NCBI RefSeq assembly: GCF_026262505.1 | Contig: NC_067204.1 | Span: forward strand, 7,101,797-7,165,796 | From: Trichomonas vaginalis G3 | Lineage: Eukaryota > Parabasalia > Trichomonadida > Trichomonadidae | Direction: 5' to 3' | DNA length: 64,000 nt | Notes under the pieces: model-generated | Seen by the model: only the letters and a program-made list of their open reading frames with translations | Told to the model about the DNA's origin: nothing | Databases searched by the model: none | Shown: positions 40,101 through 54,300 of the stretch, piece after piece | How the letters are laid out: each line of letters opens with the position of its first letter | Numbering within the stretch: position 1 is the stretch's first letter | Made by a program: the position numbers and the translations under genes

Positions 40101-41268
40101 AAATTCTCTTTCTTTTCATATTAATCATTGTTTTTATGACATTCTCTTTCTTTTCATATTTATCATTGTTTTATGAATTTCTCTCAATATTGATGAATGC
40201 CCTCTTAGCATTGCCATCAAAAAGATGTCGATAGAAATTGTCCAATTCCTAGTTGATCATGGTGCTGATGTTAACATGAAACTTATTCTCTTTCTTTTCA
40301 TATTTATCATTATTTATGACATTCTCTTTCTTTTCATATTTATCCTTGTTTTATGGAATTCTCTTTCTTTTCATATTTATTAATGTTTGGAATTCTCTTT
40401 CTTTTCATATTTATCATTGTTTTATGAAATTTCTCTTTCTTTTCATATTAATCATTGTTTTATAGAATTTCTTTCTTTTCATATTAATCATTGTTTGATA
40501 AAATTCTCTTTCTTTTCATATTAATCATTGTTTTAATGACATTCTCTTTCTTTTCATATTATCATTGTTTTATGAATTTCTCTCAATATTGATGAATGCC
40601 CTCTTAGCATTGCCATCAAAAAGATGTCGATAGAATTGTCAATTCCTAGTTGATCATGGTGCTGATGTTAACATGAAACTTATTCTCTTTCTTTTCATAT
40701 TTATCATTATTTTATGACATTCTCTTTCTTTTCATATTTATCCTTGTTTTTATGGAATTCTCTTTCTTTTCATATTTATCATTATTTATGACATTCTCTT
40801 TCTTTTCATATTTATCATTGTTTTTATACATTCTTTCTTTTCATATTTATCATTGTTTTATAGAATTCTCTTTCTTTTCATATTAATCATTGTTTTATGA
40901 AATTCTCCTTCTTTTCATATTTATCATTGTTTGATAAAATTCTCTTTCTTTTCATATTTATCATTGTTTTATTACATTCTCTTTCTTTTCATATTTATCA
41001 TTGTTTTATGGAATTCTCTTTCTTTTCATATTAATCATTGTTTTATGACATTCTCTTTCTTTTCATATTTATCATTGTTTGATAGAATTCTCTTTCTTTT
41101 CATATTAATCATTGTTGTATCGAATTCTATTTCTTTTCATATTTATCATTGTTTTATTACATTCTCTTTCTTTTCATATTTATCATTGTTTTATGGAATT
41201 CTCTTTCTTTTCATATTAATCATTGTTTTATGACATTCTCTTTCTTTTCATATTTATCATTGTTTTAT
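34144..41268 (+). repeat. Array block F: 12 ankyrin modules
   Basis: Modules lie at 34144-34251, 35389-35496, 36012-36118 (TTAGTATTG), 36340-36447, 37293-37399 (TTAGTATTG), 37510-37616, 38164-38270, 38715-38820, 39295-39401, 39771-39878, 40175-40282 and 40574-40679. The series from 37293 (217, 654, 551, 580) matches the series at 30721. Closely spaced modules at 39.3-40.6 kb (476, 404, 399) echo 19.8-20.6 kb (402, 400). GTATCGAATTC and TATAATTGTC units are unusually common between 34.6 and 37.1 kb. Confidence 0.9.
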
Positions 41269-44200
41269 GAATTTCTCTCAATATTGATGAATGCCCTCTT
41301 AGCATTGCCATCAAAAAGATGTCGATAGAAATTGTCCAATTCCTAGTTGATCATGGTGCTGATGTTAACATGAAACTTATTCTTTCTTTTCATATTTATC
41401 ATTATTTTATGACATTCTCTTCTTTTCATATTTATCATTGTTTTATGAAATTCTCTTTCTTTTCATATTAATCATTGTTTATGAAATTCTCTTTTCTTTT
41501 CATATTTATCATTTTTTATTACATTCTCTTTCTTTTCATATTTATCATTGTTTTATGAAATTCTCTTTCTTTTCATATTAATCATTGTTTTATGAAATTC
41601 TCTTTCTTTTCATATTTATCATTGTTTTATGAAATTCTCTTTTTTTCATATTTATCATTATTTTATGAAATTCTCTTTCTTTTCATATTTATCATTGTTT
41701 TATAGAATTCTCTTTCTTTTCATATTAATCATTGTTTTATGAAATTCTCTTTCTTTTCATATTAATCATTGTTTTATGGAATTCTCTTTCTTTTCATATT
41801 AATCATTGTTTTATGAAATTCTCTTTCTTTCATATTTAGCATTGTTTTATGAAATTCTCTTTCTTTTCATATTTATCATTGTTTATGAAATTCTCTTTTC
41901 TTTCATATTTATCATTGTTTGATAGAATCTCTTTCTTTTCATATTTATCATTGTTTTATGGAATTCTCTTTCTTTCATATTTATCATTGTTTTATGAAAT
42001 TCTCTTTCTTTTCATATTTAGCATTGTTGTATCGAATTCTCTTTCTTTCATATTTATCATTGTTTTATAGAATTCTCTTTCTTTTCATATTAATCATTGT
42101 TTTATGAAATTCTCTTTCTTTTCATATTTAGCATTGTTTGATAGAATCTCTTTCTTTTCATATTTATCATTGTTTTATAGAATTCTCTTTCTTTTCATAT
42201 TAATCATTGTTTTATGAAATTCTCTTTCTTTTCATATTTATCATTGTTTTATTACATTCTCTTTCTTTTCATATTTATCATTGTTTTATGGAATTCTCTT
42301 TCTTTTCATATTAATCATTGTTTTATTACATTCTCTTTCTTTTCATATTTATCTTTTCTTTATGACATTTTCTTTCTTTTCATATTTATCATTATTTTAT
42401 GACATTCTCTTTCTTTTCATATTAATCATTGTTTTATGACATTCTCTTTCTTTTCATATTAATCATTGTTTTATGAATTTCTCTCAATATTGATGAATGC
42501 CTCTTAGCATTGCCATCAAAAGATGTCGATAGAAATTGTCCAATTCCTAGTTGATCATGTGCTGATGTTAACATGAAACTTATTCTCTTTCTTTTCATAT
42601 TTATCATTATTTTATGACATTCTCTTTCTTTTCATATTTATCCTTGTTTTATGGAATTCTCTTTCTTTTCATATTTATCAATTGTTAAGGAATTCTCTTT
42701 CTTTTCATATTTATCATTTTTATGGAATTCTCTTTCTTTTCATATTAATCATTGTTTTATGAAATTCTCTTTCTTTTCATATTAATCATTGTTTTATGAA
42801 ATTCTCTTTCTTTTCATATTTATCATTGTTTTATATAATTGTCTTTCTTTTCATATTTATCATTGTTTTATGGAATTCTCTTTCTTTTCATATTAATCAT
42901 TGTTTTATGACATTCTCTTTCTTTTTCATATTTATCTTTTCTTTATGACATTTTCTTTCTTTTCATATTTATCTTGTTTTTTAACATTCTCTTTCTTTTC
43001 ATATTAATCATTGTTTTATGAATTCTCTCAATATTGATGAATGCCCTCTTAGTATTGCCATCAAAAAGATGTCGATAGAAATTGTCCCAATTCCTAGTTG
43101 ATCATGGTGCTGATGTTAACATGAAACTTATTCTCTTTCTTTTCATATTTATCATTATTTTAGACATTCTTTTCTTTTCATATTAATCATTGTTTTATGA
43201 CATTCTTTCTTTTCATATTTATCATTGTTTTATGAATTTCTCTCAATATTGATGAATGCCCTCTTAGCATTGCCATCAAAAAGATGTCGATAGAAATTGT
43301 CCAATTCCTAGTTGATCATGGTGCTGATGTTAACATGAAACTTATTCTCTTTCTTTTCATATTTATCATTATTTTATGACATTCTCTTTCTTTCATATTT
43401 ATCCTTGTTTTTGGAATTCTCTTTCTTTCAATTTATCAATGTGTTTATGGAATTCTCTTTCTTTTCATATTTATCATTGTTTTATGGAATTCTCCTTCTT
43501 TCATATTAATCATTGTTTTATGAAATTCTCTCCTTTTCATATTAATCATTTTTATGAAATTCTCTTTCTTTTCATATTAATCATTGTTTTATGAATTCTC
43601 TTTCTTTTCATATTTATCATTGTTTTATTACATTCTCTTTCTTTTCATATTTATCATTGTTTTATGGGAATTCTCTTTCTTTTCATATTAATCATTGTTT
43701 TATGACATTCTCTTTCTTTCATATTTATCTTTTCTTTATGACATTTCTTTCTTTTCATATTTATCATTGTTTTATGGAATTCTCTTTCTTTTCATATTAA
43801 TCATTGTTTGATAAAATTCTCTTTCTTTTCATATTAATCATTGTTTTATGACATTCTCTTTCTTTTCATATTTATCATTGTTTTTATGAATTTCTCTCAA
43901 TATTGATGAATGCCCTCTTAGCATTGCCATCAAAAAGATGTCGATAGAAATTGTCCCAATTCCTAGTTGATTGGTGCTGATGTTAACATGAAACTTATTC
44001 TCTTCTTTTCATATTATCATTATTTTAATGACATTCTCTTTCTTTTCATATTTATCATTGTTTATGAAATTCTCTTTCTTCATATTTATCATTGTTTTAT
44101 GACATTCTCTTTCTTTTCATATTAATCATTGTTTTATGACATTCTCTTTCTTTTCAATATTTATCATTGTTTATGAAATTCTCCTTCTTTTCATATTTAT

Positions 44201-47200
44201 CATTGTTTGATAGAATCTCTTTCTTTCATATTAATCATTGTTTTATGGAATTCTCTTTCTTTCATATTAATCATTGTTTTATGAAATTCTCTTTCTTTTC
44301 ATATTTATCATTGTTTTATGAAATTCTCTTTCTTTTCATATTAATCATTGTTTTATGACATTCTCTTTCTTTTCATATTTATCTTTCTTTATGACATTTT
44401 CTTTCTTTTCATATTAATCATTGTTTTATGACATTCTCTTTCTTTCATATTTATCATTTTTATGAATTTCTCTCAATATTGATGAATGCCCTCTTAGCAT
44501 TCCATCAAAAGATGTCGATAGAAATTGTCCAATTCCTAGTTGATCATGGTGCTGATGTTAACATGAAAACTTATTCTCTTCTTTTCATATTTATCATTAT
44601 TTTATGACATTCTCTTTCTTTTCATATATCATTGTTTTATGAAATTCTCTTTCTTTTCATATTAATCATTGTTTTATGAAATCTTCTCTTTTCATATTTA
44701 TCATTGTTTTATGAAATTCTCTTTCTTTTCATATTTATCATTGTTTTATGAAATTCTCTTTCTTTTCATATTAATCATTGTTTTATGAAATTCTCTTCTT
44801 TTCATATTTATCATTGTTTTATGAAATTCTCTTTCTTTTCATATTTATCATTATTTATGAAATTCTCTTTCTTTTCATATTTATCATTGTTTTATAGAAT
44901 TCTCTTTCTTTTCATATTAAATCATTGTTTTATGAAATTCTCTTTCTTTTCATATTAATCATTGTTTTATGGAATTCTCTTTCTTTTCATATTAATCATT
45001 GTTTTATGAAATTCTCTTTCTTTTCATATTTAGCATTGTTTTATGAAATTCTCTTTCTTTTCATATTTATCATTGTTTATGAAATCTCTTTCTTTTCATA
45101 TTTATCATTGTTTGATAGAATCTCTTTCTTTTCATATTTATCATTGTTTTATGGAATTCTCTTTCTTTTCATATTTATCATTGTTTTATGAAATTCTCTT
45201 TCTTTTCATATTTAGCATTGTTGTTATCGAATTCTCTTTCTTTTCATATTTATCATTGTTTATGAAATTCTCTTTCTTTTCATATTAATCATTGTTTTAT
45301 GAATTCTCTTTCTTTTCATATTAATCATTGTTTTATGGAATTCTCTTTCTTTTCATATTTATCATTGTTTTATAGAATTCTCTTTTTTCATATTAATCAT
45401 TGTTTTATGAAATTCTCTTTCTTTTCATATTTATCATTGTTTTATTACATTCTCTTTCTTTTCATATTTATCATTGTTTTATGAATTCTCTTTCTTTTCA
45501 TATTAATCATTGTTTTATTACATTCTCTTTCTTTTCATATTTATCTTTCTTTATGACATTTTCTTTCTTTTCATATTTATCATTATTTTATGACATTCTC
45601 TTTCTTTTCATATTAATCATTGTTTTATGACATTCTCTTTCTTTCATATTAATCATTTTTATGAATTTCTCTCAATATTGATGAATGCCCTCTTAGCATT
45701 GCCATCAAAAAGATGTCGATAGAAATTGTCCAATTCCTAGTTGATCAGTGCTGATGTTAACATGAAACTTATTCTCTTTCTTTTCATATTTATCATTATT
45801 TTATGACATTCTCTTTCTTTTCATATTTATCCTTGTTTTATGGAATTCTCTTTCTTTTCATATTTATCATGGTTAAGGAATTCTCTTTCTTTTCATATTT
45901 ATCATTGTTTTATGGAATTCTCTTTCTTTTCATATTAATCATTGTTTTATGAAATTCTCTTTCTTTCATATTAATCATTGTTTTATGAAATTCTCTTTCT
46001 TTTCATATTTATCATTGTTTTATATAATTGTCTTTCTTTTCATATTTATCATTGTTTTATGGAATTCTCTTTCTTTTCATATTAATCATTGTTTTATGAC
46101 ATTCTCTTTCTTTTCATATTTATCTTTTCTTTATGACATTTTCTTTCTTTTCATATTTATCTTGTTTTTAACATTCTCTTTCTTTTCATATTAATCATTG
46201 TTTTATGAATTTCTCTCAATATTGATGAATGCCCTCTTAGTATTGCCATCAAAAAGATTCGATAGAAATTGTCCAATTCCTAGTTGATCATGGTGCTGAT
46301 TTAACATGAAACTTATTCTCTTTCTTTTCATATTTATCATTATTTTATGACATTCTCTTTCTTTTCATATTAATCATTGTTTTATGACATTCTCTTTCTT
46401 TTCATATTTATCATTGTTTTATGAATTTCTCTCAATATTGATGAATGCCCTCTTAGCATTGCCATCAAAAAGATGTCGATAGAAATTGTCCAATTCCTAG
46501 TTGATCATGGTGCTGATGTTAACATGAAACTTATTCTCTTTCTTTTCATATTTATCATTATTTTATGACATTCTCTTTCTTTTCATATTTATCCTTGTTT
46601 TATGGAATTCTCTTTCTTTTCATATTATCAATGTGTTATGGAATTCTCTTTCTTTTCATATTTATCATTGTTTTATGGAATTCTCTTCTTTTCATATTAA
46701 TCATTGTTTTATGAAATTCTTCTCCTTTTCATATTATCATTGTTTTATGAAATTCTCTTTCTTTTCATATTAATCATTGTTTTATGAAATTCTCTTTCTT
46801 TTCATATTTATCATTGTTTTATTAATTCTCTTTCTTTTCATATTTATCATTGTTTTATGGAATTCTCTTTCTTTTCATATTAATCATTGTTTTATTACAT
46901 TCTCTTTCTTTTCATATTTATCTTTTCTTTATGACATTTTCTTTCTTTTCATATTTATCATTATTTTATGACATTCTCTTTCTTTTCATATTAATCATTG
47001 TTTTATGACATTCTCTTTCTTTTCATATTAATCATTGTTTTATGGAATTTTCTTTCTTTTCATATTTATCATTGTTTTATTACATTCTCTTTCTTTTCAT
47101 ATTTATCATTGTTTTATGGAATTCTCTTTCTTTTCATATTAATCATTGTTTTATGACATTCTCTTTCTTTTCATATTTATCATTGTTTTATGAATTTCTC

Positions 47201-50200
47201 TCAATATTGATGAATGCCCTCTTAGCATTGCCATCAAAAAGATGTCGATAGAAATTGTCCAATTCCTAGTTGATCATGTGCTGATGTTAACATGAAACTT
47301 ATTCTCTTTCTTTTCATATTTATCATTATTTTATGACATTCTCTTTCTTTTCATATTTATCATTGTTTTATGAAATTCTCTTTCTTTTCATATTAATCAT
47401 TGTTTATGAAATTCTCTTTCTTTTCATATTTATCATTGTTTTATGAAATTCTCTTTCTTTTCATATTTATCATTGTTTTATGAAATTCTCTTTCTTTTCA
47501 TATTAATCATTGTTTTATGAAATTCTCTTTCTTTTCATATTTATCATTGTTTTATGAATTCTCTTTCTTTTCATATTTATCATTATTTTATGAATTCTCT
47601 TTCTTTTCATATTTATCATTGTTTTATAGAATTCTCTTTCTTTTCATATTAATCATTGTTTTATGAAATTCTCTTTCTTTTCATATTAATCATTGTTTTA
47701 TGGAATTCTCTTTCTTTTCATATTAATCATTGTTTTATGAAATTCTCTTTCTTTTCATATTTAGCATTGTTTTATGAAATTCTCTTTCTTTTCATTTATC
47801 ATTGTTTTATGAAATTCTCTTTCTTTTCATATTTATCATTGTTTGATAGAATCTCTTTCTTTTCATATTTATCATTGTTTTATGGAATTCTCTTTCTTTT
47901 CATATTTATCATTGTTTTATGAAATTCTCTTTCTTTTCATATTTAGCATTGTTTATCGAATTCTCTTTCTTTTCATATTTATCATTTTTTATAGAATTCT
48001 CTTTCTTTTCATATTAATCATTGTTTTATGAAATTCTCTTTCTTTTCATATTTATCATTGTTTATAGAATTCTCTTTCTTTTCATATTTATCATTGTTTT
48101 ATAGAATTCTCTTTCTTTTCATATTAATCATTGTTTTATGAAATTCTCTTTCTTTTCATATTTATCATTGTTTTATACATTCTCTTTCTTTTCATATTTA
48201 TCATTGTTTTATGAATTCTCTTTCTTTTCATATTAATCATTGTTTATTACATTCTCTTTCTTTTCATATTTATCTTTCTTTATGACATTTTCTTTCTTTT
48301 CATATTTATCATTATTTATGACATTCTCTTTCTTTTCATATTAATCATTGTTTTATGAATTCTCTTTCTTTTCATATTTATCATTGTTTATGAATTTCTC
48401 TCAATATTGATGAATGCCCTCTTAGCATTGCCATCAAAAAGATGTCGATAGAAATTGTCCAATTCTAGTTGATCATGGTGTTGATGTTAACATGAAACTT
48501 ATTCTCTTTCTTTTCATATTTATCATTATTTTATGACATTCTCTTTCTTTTCATATTTATCATTGTTTATGAAATTCTCTTTCTTTTCATATTTATCATT
48601 ATTTTATGAAATTCTCTTTCTTTTCATTTATCATTGTTTTATGAATTCTCTTTCTTTTCATATTAATCATTGTTTATGAAATTCTCTTTCTTTCTATTAA
48701 TCATTGTTTTATGAAATTCTCTTTCTTTTCATATTTATCATTGTTTTATATAATTGTCTTTCTTTTCATATTTATCATTGTTTTATGGAATTCTCTTTCT
48801 TTTCATATTAATCATTGTTTTATGACAATTCTCTTTCTTTTCATATTTATCTTTTCTTTATGACATTTTCTTTCTTTTCATATTTATCCTTGTTTTTTAA
48901 CATTCTCTTTCTTTTCATATTAATCATTGTTTTATGAATTTCTCTTCAATATTGATGAATGCCCTCTTAGTATTGCCATCAAAAAGATGTCGATAGAATT
49001 GTCCAATTCCTAGTTGATCATGGTGCTGATGTTAACATGAAACTTATTCTCTTTCTTTTCATATTTATCATTATTTTATGACATTCTCTTTCTTTTCATA
49101 AATCATTGTTTTATGACATTCTCTTTCTTTTCATATTTATCATTGTTTTATGAATTTCTCTCAATATTGATGAATGCCCTCTTAGCATTGCCATCAAAAA
49201 GATGTCGATAGAAATTGTCCAATTCCTAGTTGATCATGGTGCTGATGTTAACATTGAAACTTATTCTCTTTCTTTTCATATTTATCATTATTTTATGACA
49301 TTCTCTTTCTTTTCATATTTATCCTTGTTTTATGGAATTCTCTTTCTTTTCATATTTATCAATGTGTTATGGAATTCTCTTTTTTTCATATTTATCATTG
49401 TTTTATGGAATTCTCCTTCTTTCATATTAATCATTGTTTTTATGAAATTCTCTCTTCCTTTTCATATTAATCATTGTTTTATGAAATTCTCTTTCTTTTT
49501 TCATATTAATCATTGTTTTATGAAATTCTCTTTCTTTTCATATTTATCATTGTTTTATTACATTCTCTTTTCTTTTCATATTTATCATTGTTTTATGGAA
49601 TTCTCTTTTTTTCATATTAATCATTGTTTATAGAATTCTCTTTCTTTTCATATTAATCATTGTTTTATGAATTCTCTTTCTTTTCATATTTATCATTGTT
49701 TGATAGAATTCTCTTTCTTTCATATTAATCATTGTTTATTACATTCTCTTTCTTTTCATATTAATCATTGTTTTATGACATTCTCTTTCTTTTCATATTT
49801 ATCATTGTTTTATGAATTTCTCTCAATATTGATGAATGCCCTCTTAGCATTGCCATCAAAAAGATGTCGATAGAAATTGTCCAATTCCTAGTTGATCATG
49901 GTGCTGATGTTAACATGAAACTTATTCTCTTTCTTTTCATATTTATCATTATTTTATGACATTCTCTTTCTTTTCATATTATATCCTTGTTTTATGGAAT
50001 TCTCTTTCTTTTCATATTTATCAATGTTTATGGATTCTCTTTCTTTTCATATTTATCATTGTTTTATAGAATTCTCTTTCTTTTCATATTAATCATTGTT
50101 TTATTACATTCTCTTTCTTTTCATATTAATCATTTTTTATGACATCTCTTTCTTTTCATATTTATCATTGTTTTATGAATTTCTCTCAATATTGATGAAT

Positions 50201-51333
50201 GCCCTCTTAGCATTGCCATCAAAAAGATGTCGATAGAAATTGTCCAATTCCTAGTTGATCATGGTGCTGATGTTAACATGAAACTTATTCTCTTTCTTTT
50301 CATATTTATCATTATTTTATGACATTGTCTTCTTTCATTTATCATTGTTTTATGAAATTCTCTTTCTTTTCATAGTTATCATTGTTTTATAAATTCTCTT
50401 CTTTTCATATTTATCATTGTTTTATGAAATTCTCTTTCTTTTCATATTAATCATTGTTTTATGAAATTCTCTTTCTTTTCATATTTATCATTGTTTTATG
50501 GAATTCTCTTTCTTTTCATATTTATCAATGTGTTATGAATTCTCTTTCTTTTCATATTTATCATTGTTTTATAGAATTCTCTTTCTTTTCATATTAATCA
50601 TTGTTTATGAAATTCTCTTTCTTTTCATATTTATCATTGTTTGATAGAATTCTCTTTCTTTTCATATTAATCATTGTTTTATGAAATTCTCTTTCTTTTC
50701 ATATTTATCATTGTTTTATGAATTCTCTTTCTTTTCATATTAATCATTGTTTTATGAAATTCTCTTTCTTTTTCATATTTATCATTGTTTGATAGAATCT
50801 TCTTTCTTTTCATATTTATCATTGTTTTATGAATTCTCTTTCTTTTCATATTTATCATTGTTTTATGAAATTCTCTTTCTTTTCATATTTATCATTTGTA
50901 TGAATTCTCTTTCTTTTCATTTATCATTGTTTATAGAATTCTCTTTCTTTTCATATTATCATTGTTTTATGAAATCTCTTTCTTTTCATATTTAGCATTG
51001 TTTGATAGAATCTCTTTCTTTTCATATTTATCATGTTTTATAGAATTCTCTTTCTTTTCATATTAATCATTGTTTATGAAATTCTTTTCTTTCATATTTA
51101 TCATTGTTTTATTACATTCTCTTTCTTTTCATATTTATCATGTTTTATGGAATTCTCTTTCTTTTCATATTTATCATTGTTTTATGACATTCTCTTTCTT
51201 TTCATATTTATCTTTTCTTTATGACATTTTCTTTCTTTTCATATTTATCATTATTTTATGACATTCTCTTTCTTTTCATATTAATCATTGTTTTATGACA
51301 TTCTCTTTCTTTTCATATTAATCATTGTTTTAT
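41269..51333 (+). repeat. Array block G: 15 ankyrin modules, three-fold higher-order repeat
   Basis: Modules lie at 41269-41376, 42475-42579, 43020-43127 (TTAGTATTG), 43234-43341, 43888-43994, 44464-44570, 45663-45768, 46207-46312 (TTAGTATTG), 46423-46530, 47192-47298, 48392-48498, 48936-49043 (TTAGTATTG), 49152-49260, 49814-49921 and 50177-50284. The spacing string 1206-545-214 recurs as 1199-544-216 and 1200-544-216, starting at 41269, 44464 and 47192. All three TTAGTATTG modules here follow a unit with TTTTTAAC (42980, 46165 and 48895 regions). One-base losses are frequent at 43.1-44.6 kb, 49.4-50.2 kb and 50.3-51.3 kb. Confidence 0.9.
49152..49260 (+). pseudogene. Ankyrin module with altered exit frame
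   Basis: The end of the module reads AACATTGAAAC instead of AACATGAAAC. The ankyrin peptide then continues as GADVNIETYSLSFHIYHYF rather than GADVNMKLILFLF. As a result the frame from 49202 stays open to 49633 (143 codons). It shows again that frame length in the array depends on single-base length changes and not on selection for coding. Confidence 0.5.
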
Positions 51334-54300
51334 GAATTTCTCTCAATATTGATGAATGCCCTCTTAGCATTGCCATCAAAAAAGATGTCGATAGAAATTG
51401 TCCAAATTCCTAGTTGATCATGGTGCTGATGTTAACATGAAACTTATTCTCTTTCTTTTCATATTTATCATTATTTATGACATTCTCTTTCTTTTCATAT
51501 TTATCCTTGTTTTATGGAATTCTCTTCTTTTCATATTTATCAATGTGTTAAGGAATTCTCTTTCTTTTCATATTATCATTGTTTTATAGAATTCTCTTTC
51601 TTTTCATATTAATCATTGTTTTATGAAATTCTCTTTCTTTTCATATTTATCATTGTTTTATGAAATTCTCTTTCTTTCATATTTATCATTGTTTTATGAA
51701 ATTCTCTTTCTTTTTCATATTAATCATTGTTTTATGAAATTCTCTTTCTTTTCATATTTATCATTGTTTTTATGGAATTCTCTTCTTTTCATATTTATCA
51801 ATGTGTTTATGGAATTCTCTTTCTTTTCATATTTATCATTGTTTTATAGAATTCTCTTTCTTTTCATATTAATCATTGTTTTATGAAATTCTCTTTCTTT
51901 TCATATTTATCATTGTTTGATAGAATTCTCTTTCTTTCATATTAATCATTGTTTTATAAATTCTCTTTCTTTTCATATTTATCATTGTTTTATGGAATTC
52001 TCTTTCTTTCATATTAATCATTGTTTTATGAAATTCTCTTTCTTTTCATATTTATCATTGTTTGATAGAATCTCTTTCTTTTCATATTTATCATTGTTTT
52101 ATGGAATTCTCTTTCTTTTCATATTTATCATGTTTATGAAATTCTCTTCTTTTCATATTTAGCATTGTTGTATCGAATTCTCTTTCTTTTCATATTTATC
52201 ATTGTTTTATAGAATTCTCTTTCTTTTCATATTAATCATTGTTTTATGAAATTCTCTTTCTTTTCATATTTAGCATTGTTTGATAGAATCTCTTTCTTTT
52301 CATATTTATCATTGTTTTATAGAATTCTCTTTCTTTTCATATTAATCATTGTTTTATGAAATTCTCTTTCTTTTCATATTTATCATTGTTTTATTACATT
52401 CTCTTTCTTTTCATATTTATCATTGTTTTATGGAATTCTCTTTCTTTTCATATTAATCATTGTTTTATGACATTCTCTTTCTTTTCATATTTATCTTTTC
52501 TTTATGACATTTTCTTTCTTTTCATATTTATCATTATTTATGACATTCTCTTTCTTTTCATATTAATCATTGTTTTATGACATTCTCTTTCTTTTCATAT
52601 TAATCATTGTTTTATGAATTTCTCTCAATATTGATGAATGCCCTCTTAGCATTGCCATCAAAAAGATGTCGATAGAAATTGTCCAATTCCTATGATCATG
52701 GTGCTGATGTTAACATGAAACTTATTCTCTTTCTTTTCATATTTATCATTATTTTATGACATTCTCTTTCTTTTCATATTTATCCTTGTTTTTATGGAAT
52801 TCTCTTTCTTTTCATATTATCAATGTGTTAAGGAATTCTCTTTCTTTTCATATTTATCATTGTTTTATGGAATTCTCTTTCTTTTCATATTAATCATTGT
52901 TTTATGAAATTCTCTTTCTTTTCATATTAATCATTGTTTTATGAAATTCTCTTTCTTTTCATATTTATCATTGTTTTATATAATTGTCTTTCTTTTCATA
53001 TTTATCATTGTTTTATGGAATTCTCTTTCTTTTCATATTAATCATTGTTTTATGACATTCTCTTTCTTTTCATATTTATCATTATTTTATGACATTCTCT
53101 TTCTTTTCATATTAATCATTGTTTTATGACATTCTCTTTCTTTTCATATTAATCATTGTTTTATGAATTTCTCTCAATATTGATGAATGCCCTCTTAGCA
53201 TTGCCATCAAAAAGATGTCGATAGAAATTGTCCAATTCCTAGTTGATCATGGTGCTGATGTTAACATGAAACTTATTCTCTTTCTTTTCATATTTATCAT
53301 TATTTTATGACATTCTCTTTCTTTTCATATTAATCATTGTTTTATGACATTCTCTTTCTTTTCATATTTATCATTGTTTTATGAATTTCTCTCAATATTG
53401 ATGAATGCCCTCTTAGCATTGCCATCAAAAAGATGTCGATAGAAATTGTCCAATTCCTAGTTGATCATGGTGCTGATGTTAACATGAAACTTATTCTCTT
53501 TCTTTTCATATTTATCATTATTTTATGACATTCTCTTTCTTTTCATATTTATCCTTGTTTTATGGAATTCTCTTTCTTTTCATATTTATCAATGTGTTAT
53601 GGAATTCTCTTTCTTTTCATATTTATCATTGTTTTATGGAATTCTCCTTCTTTTCATATTAATCATTGTTTTATGAAATTCTCTTCCTTTTCATATTAAT
53701 CATTGTTTTATGAAATTCTCTTTCTTTTCATATTAATCATTGTTTTATGAAATTCTCTTTCTTTTCATATTTATCATTGTTTTATTACATTCTCTTTCTT
53801 TTCATATTATCATTGTTTTATGGAATTCTCTTTCTTTTCATTATTAATCATTGTTTTATGACATTCTCTTTTTCTTTTCATATTTATCTTTTCTTTATGA
53901 CATTTCTTTCTTTTCATATTTATCATTGTTTTATGGAATTCTCTTTCTTTTCATATTAATCATTGTTTTATTACATTCTCTTTCTTTCATATTAATCATT
54001 GTTTTTTAACATTCTCTTTCTTTCATATTAATCATTGTTTTATGAATTTCTCTCAATATTGATGAATGCCCTCTTAGCATTGCCATCAAAAAGATGTCGA
54101 TAGAAATTGTCCAATTCCTAGTTGATCATGGTGCTGATGTTAACATGAAACTTATTCTCTTTCTTTCATATTTATCATTATTTTATGACATTCTCTTCTT
54201 TTCATATTTATCCTTGTTTTATGGAATTCTCTTTCTTTTCATATTTATCAATGTGTTATGAATTCTCTTTCTTTTCATATTTATCATTGTTTTATAGAAT

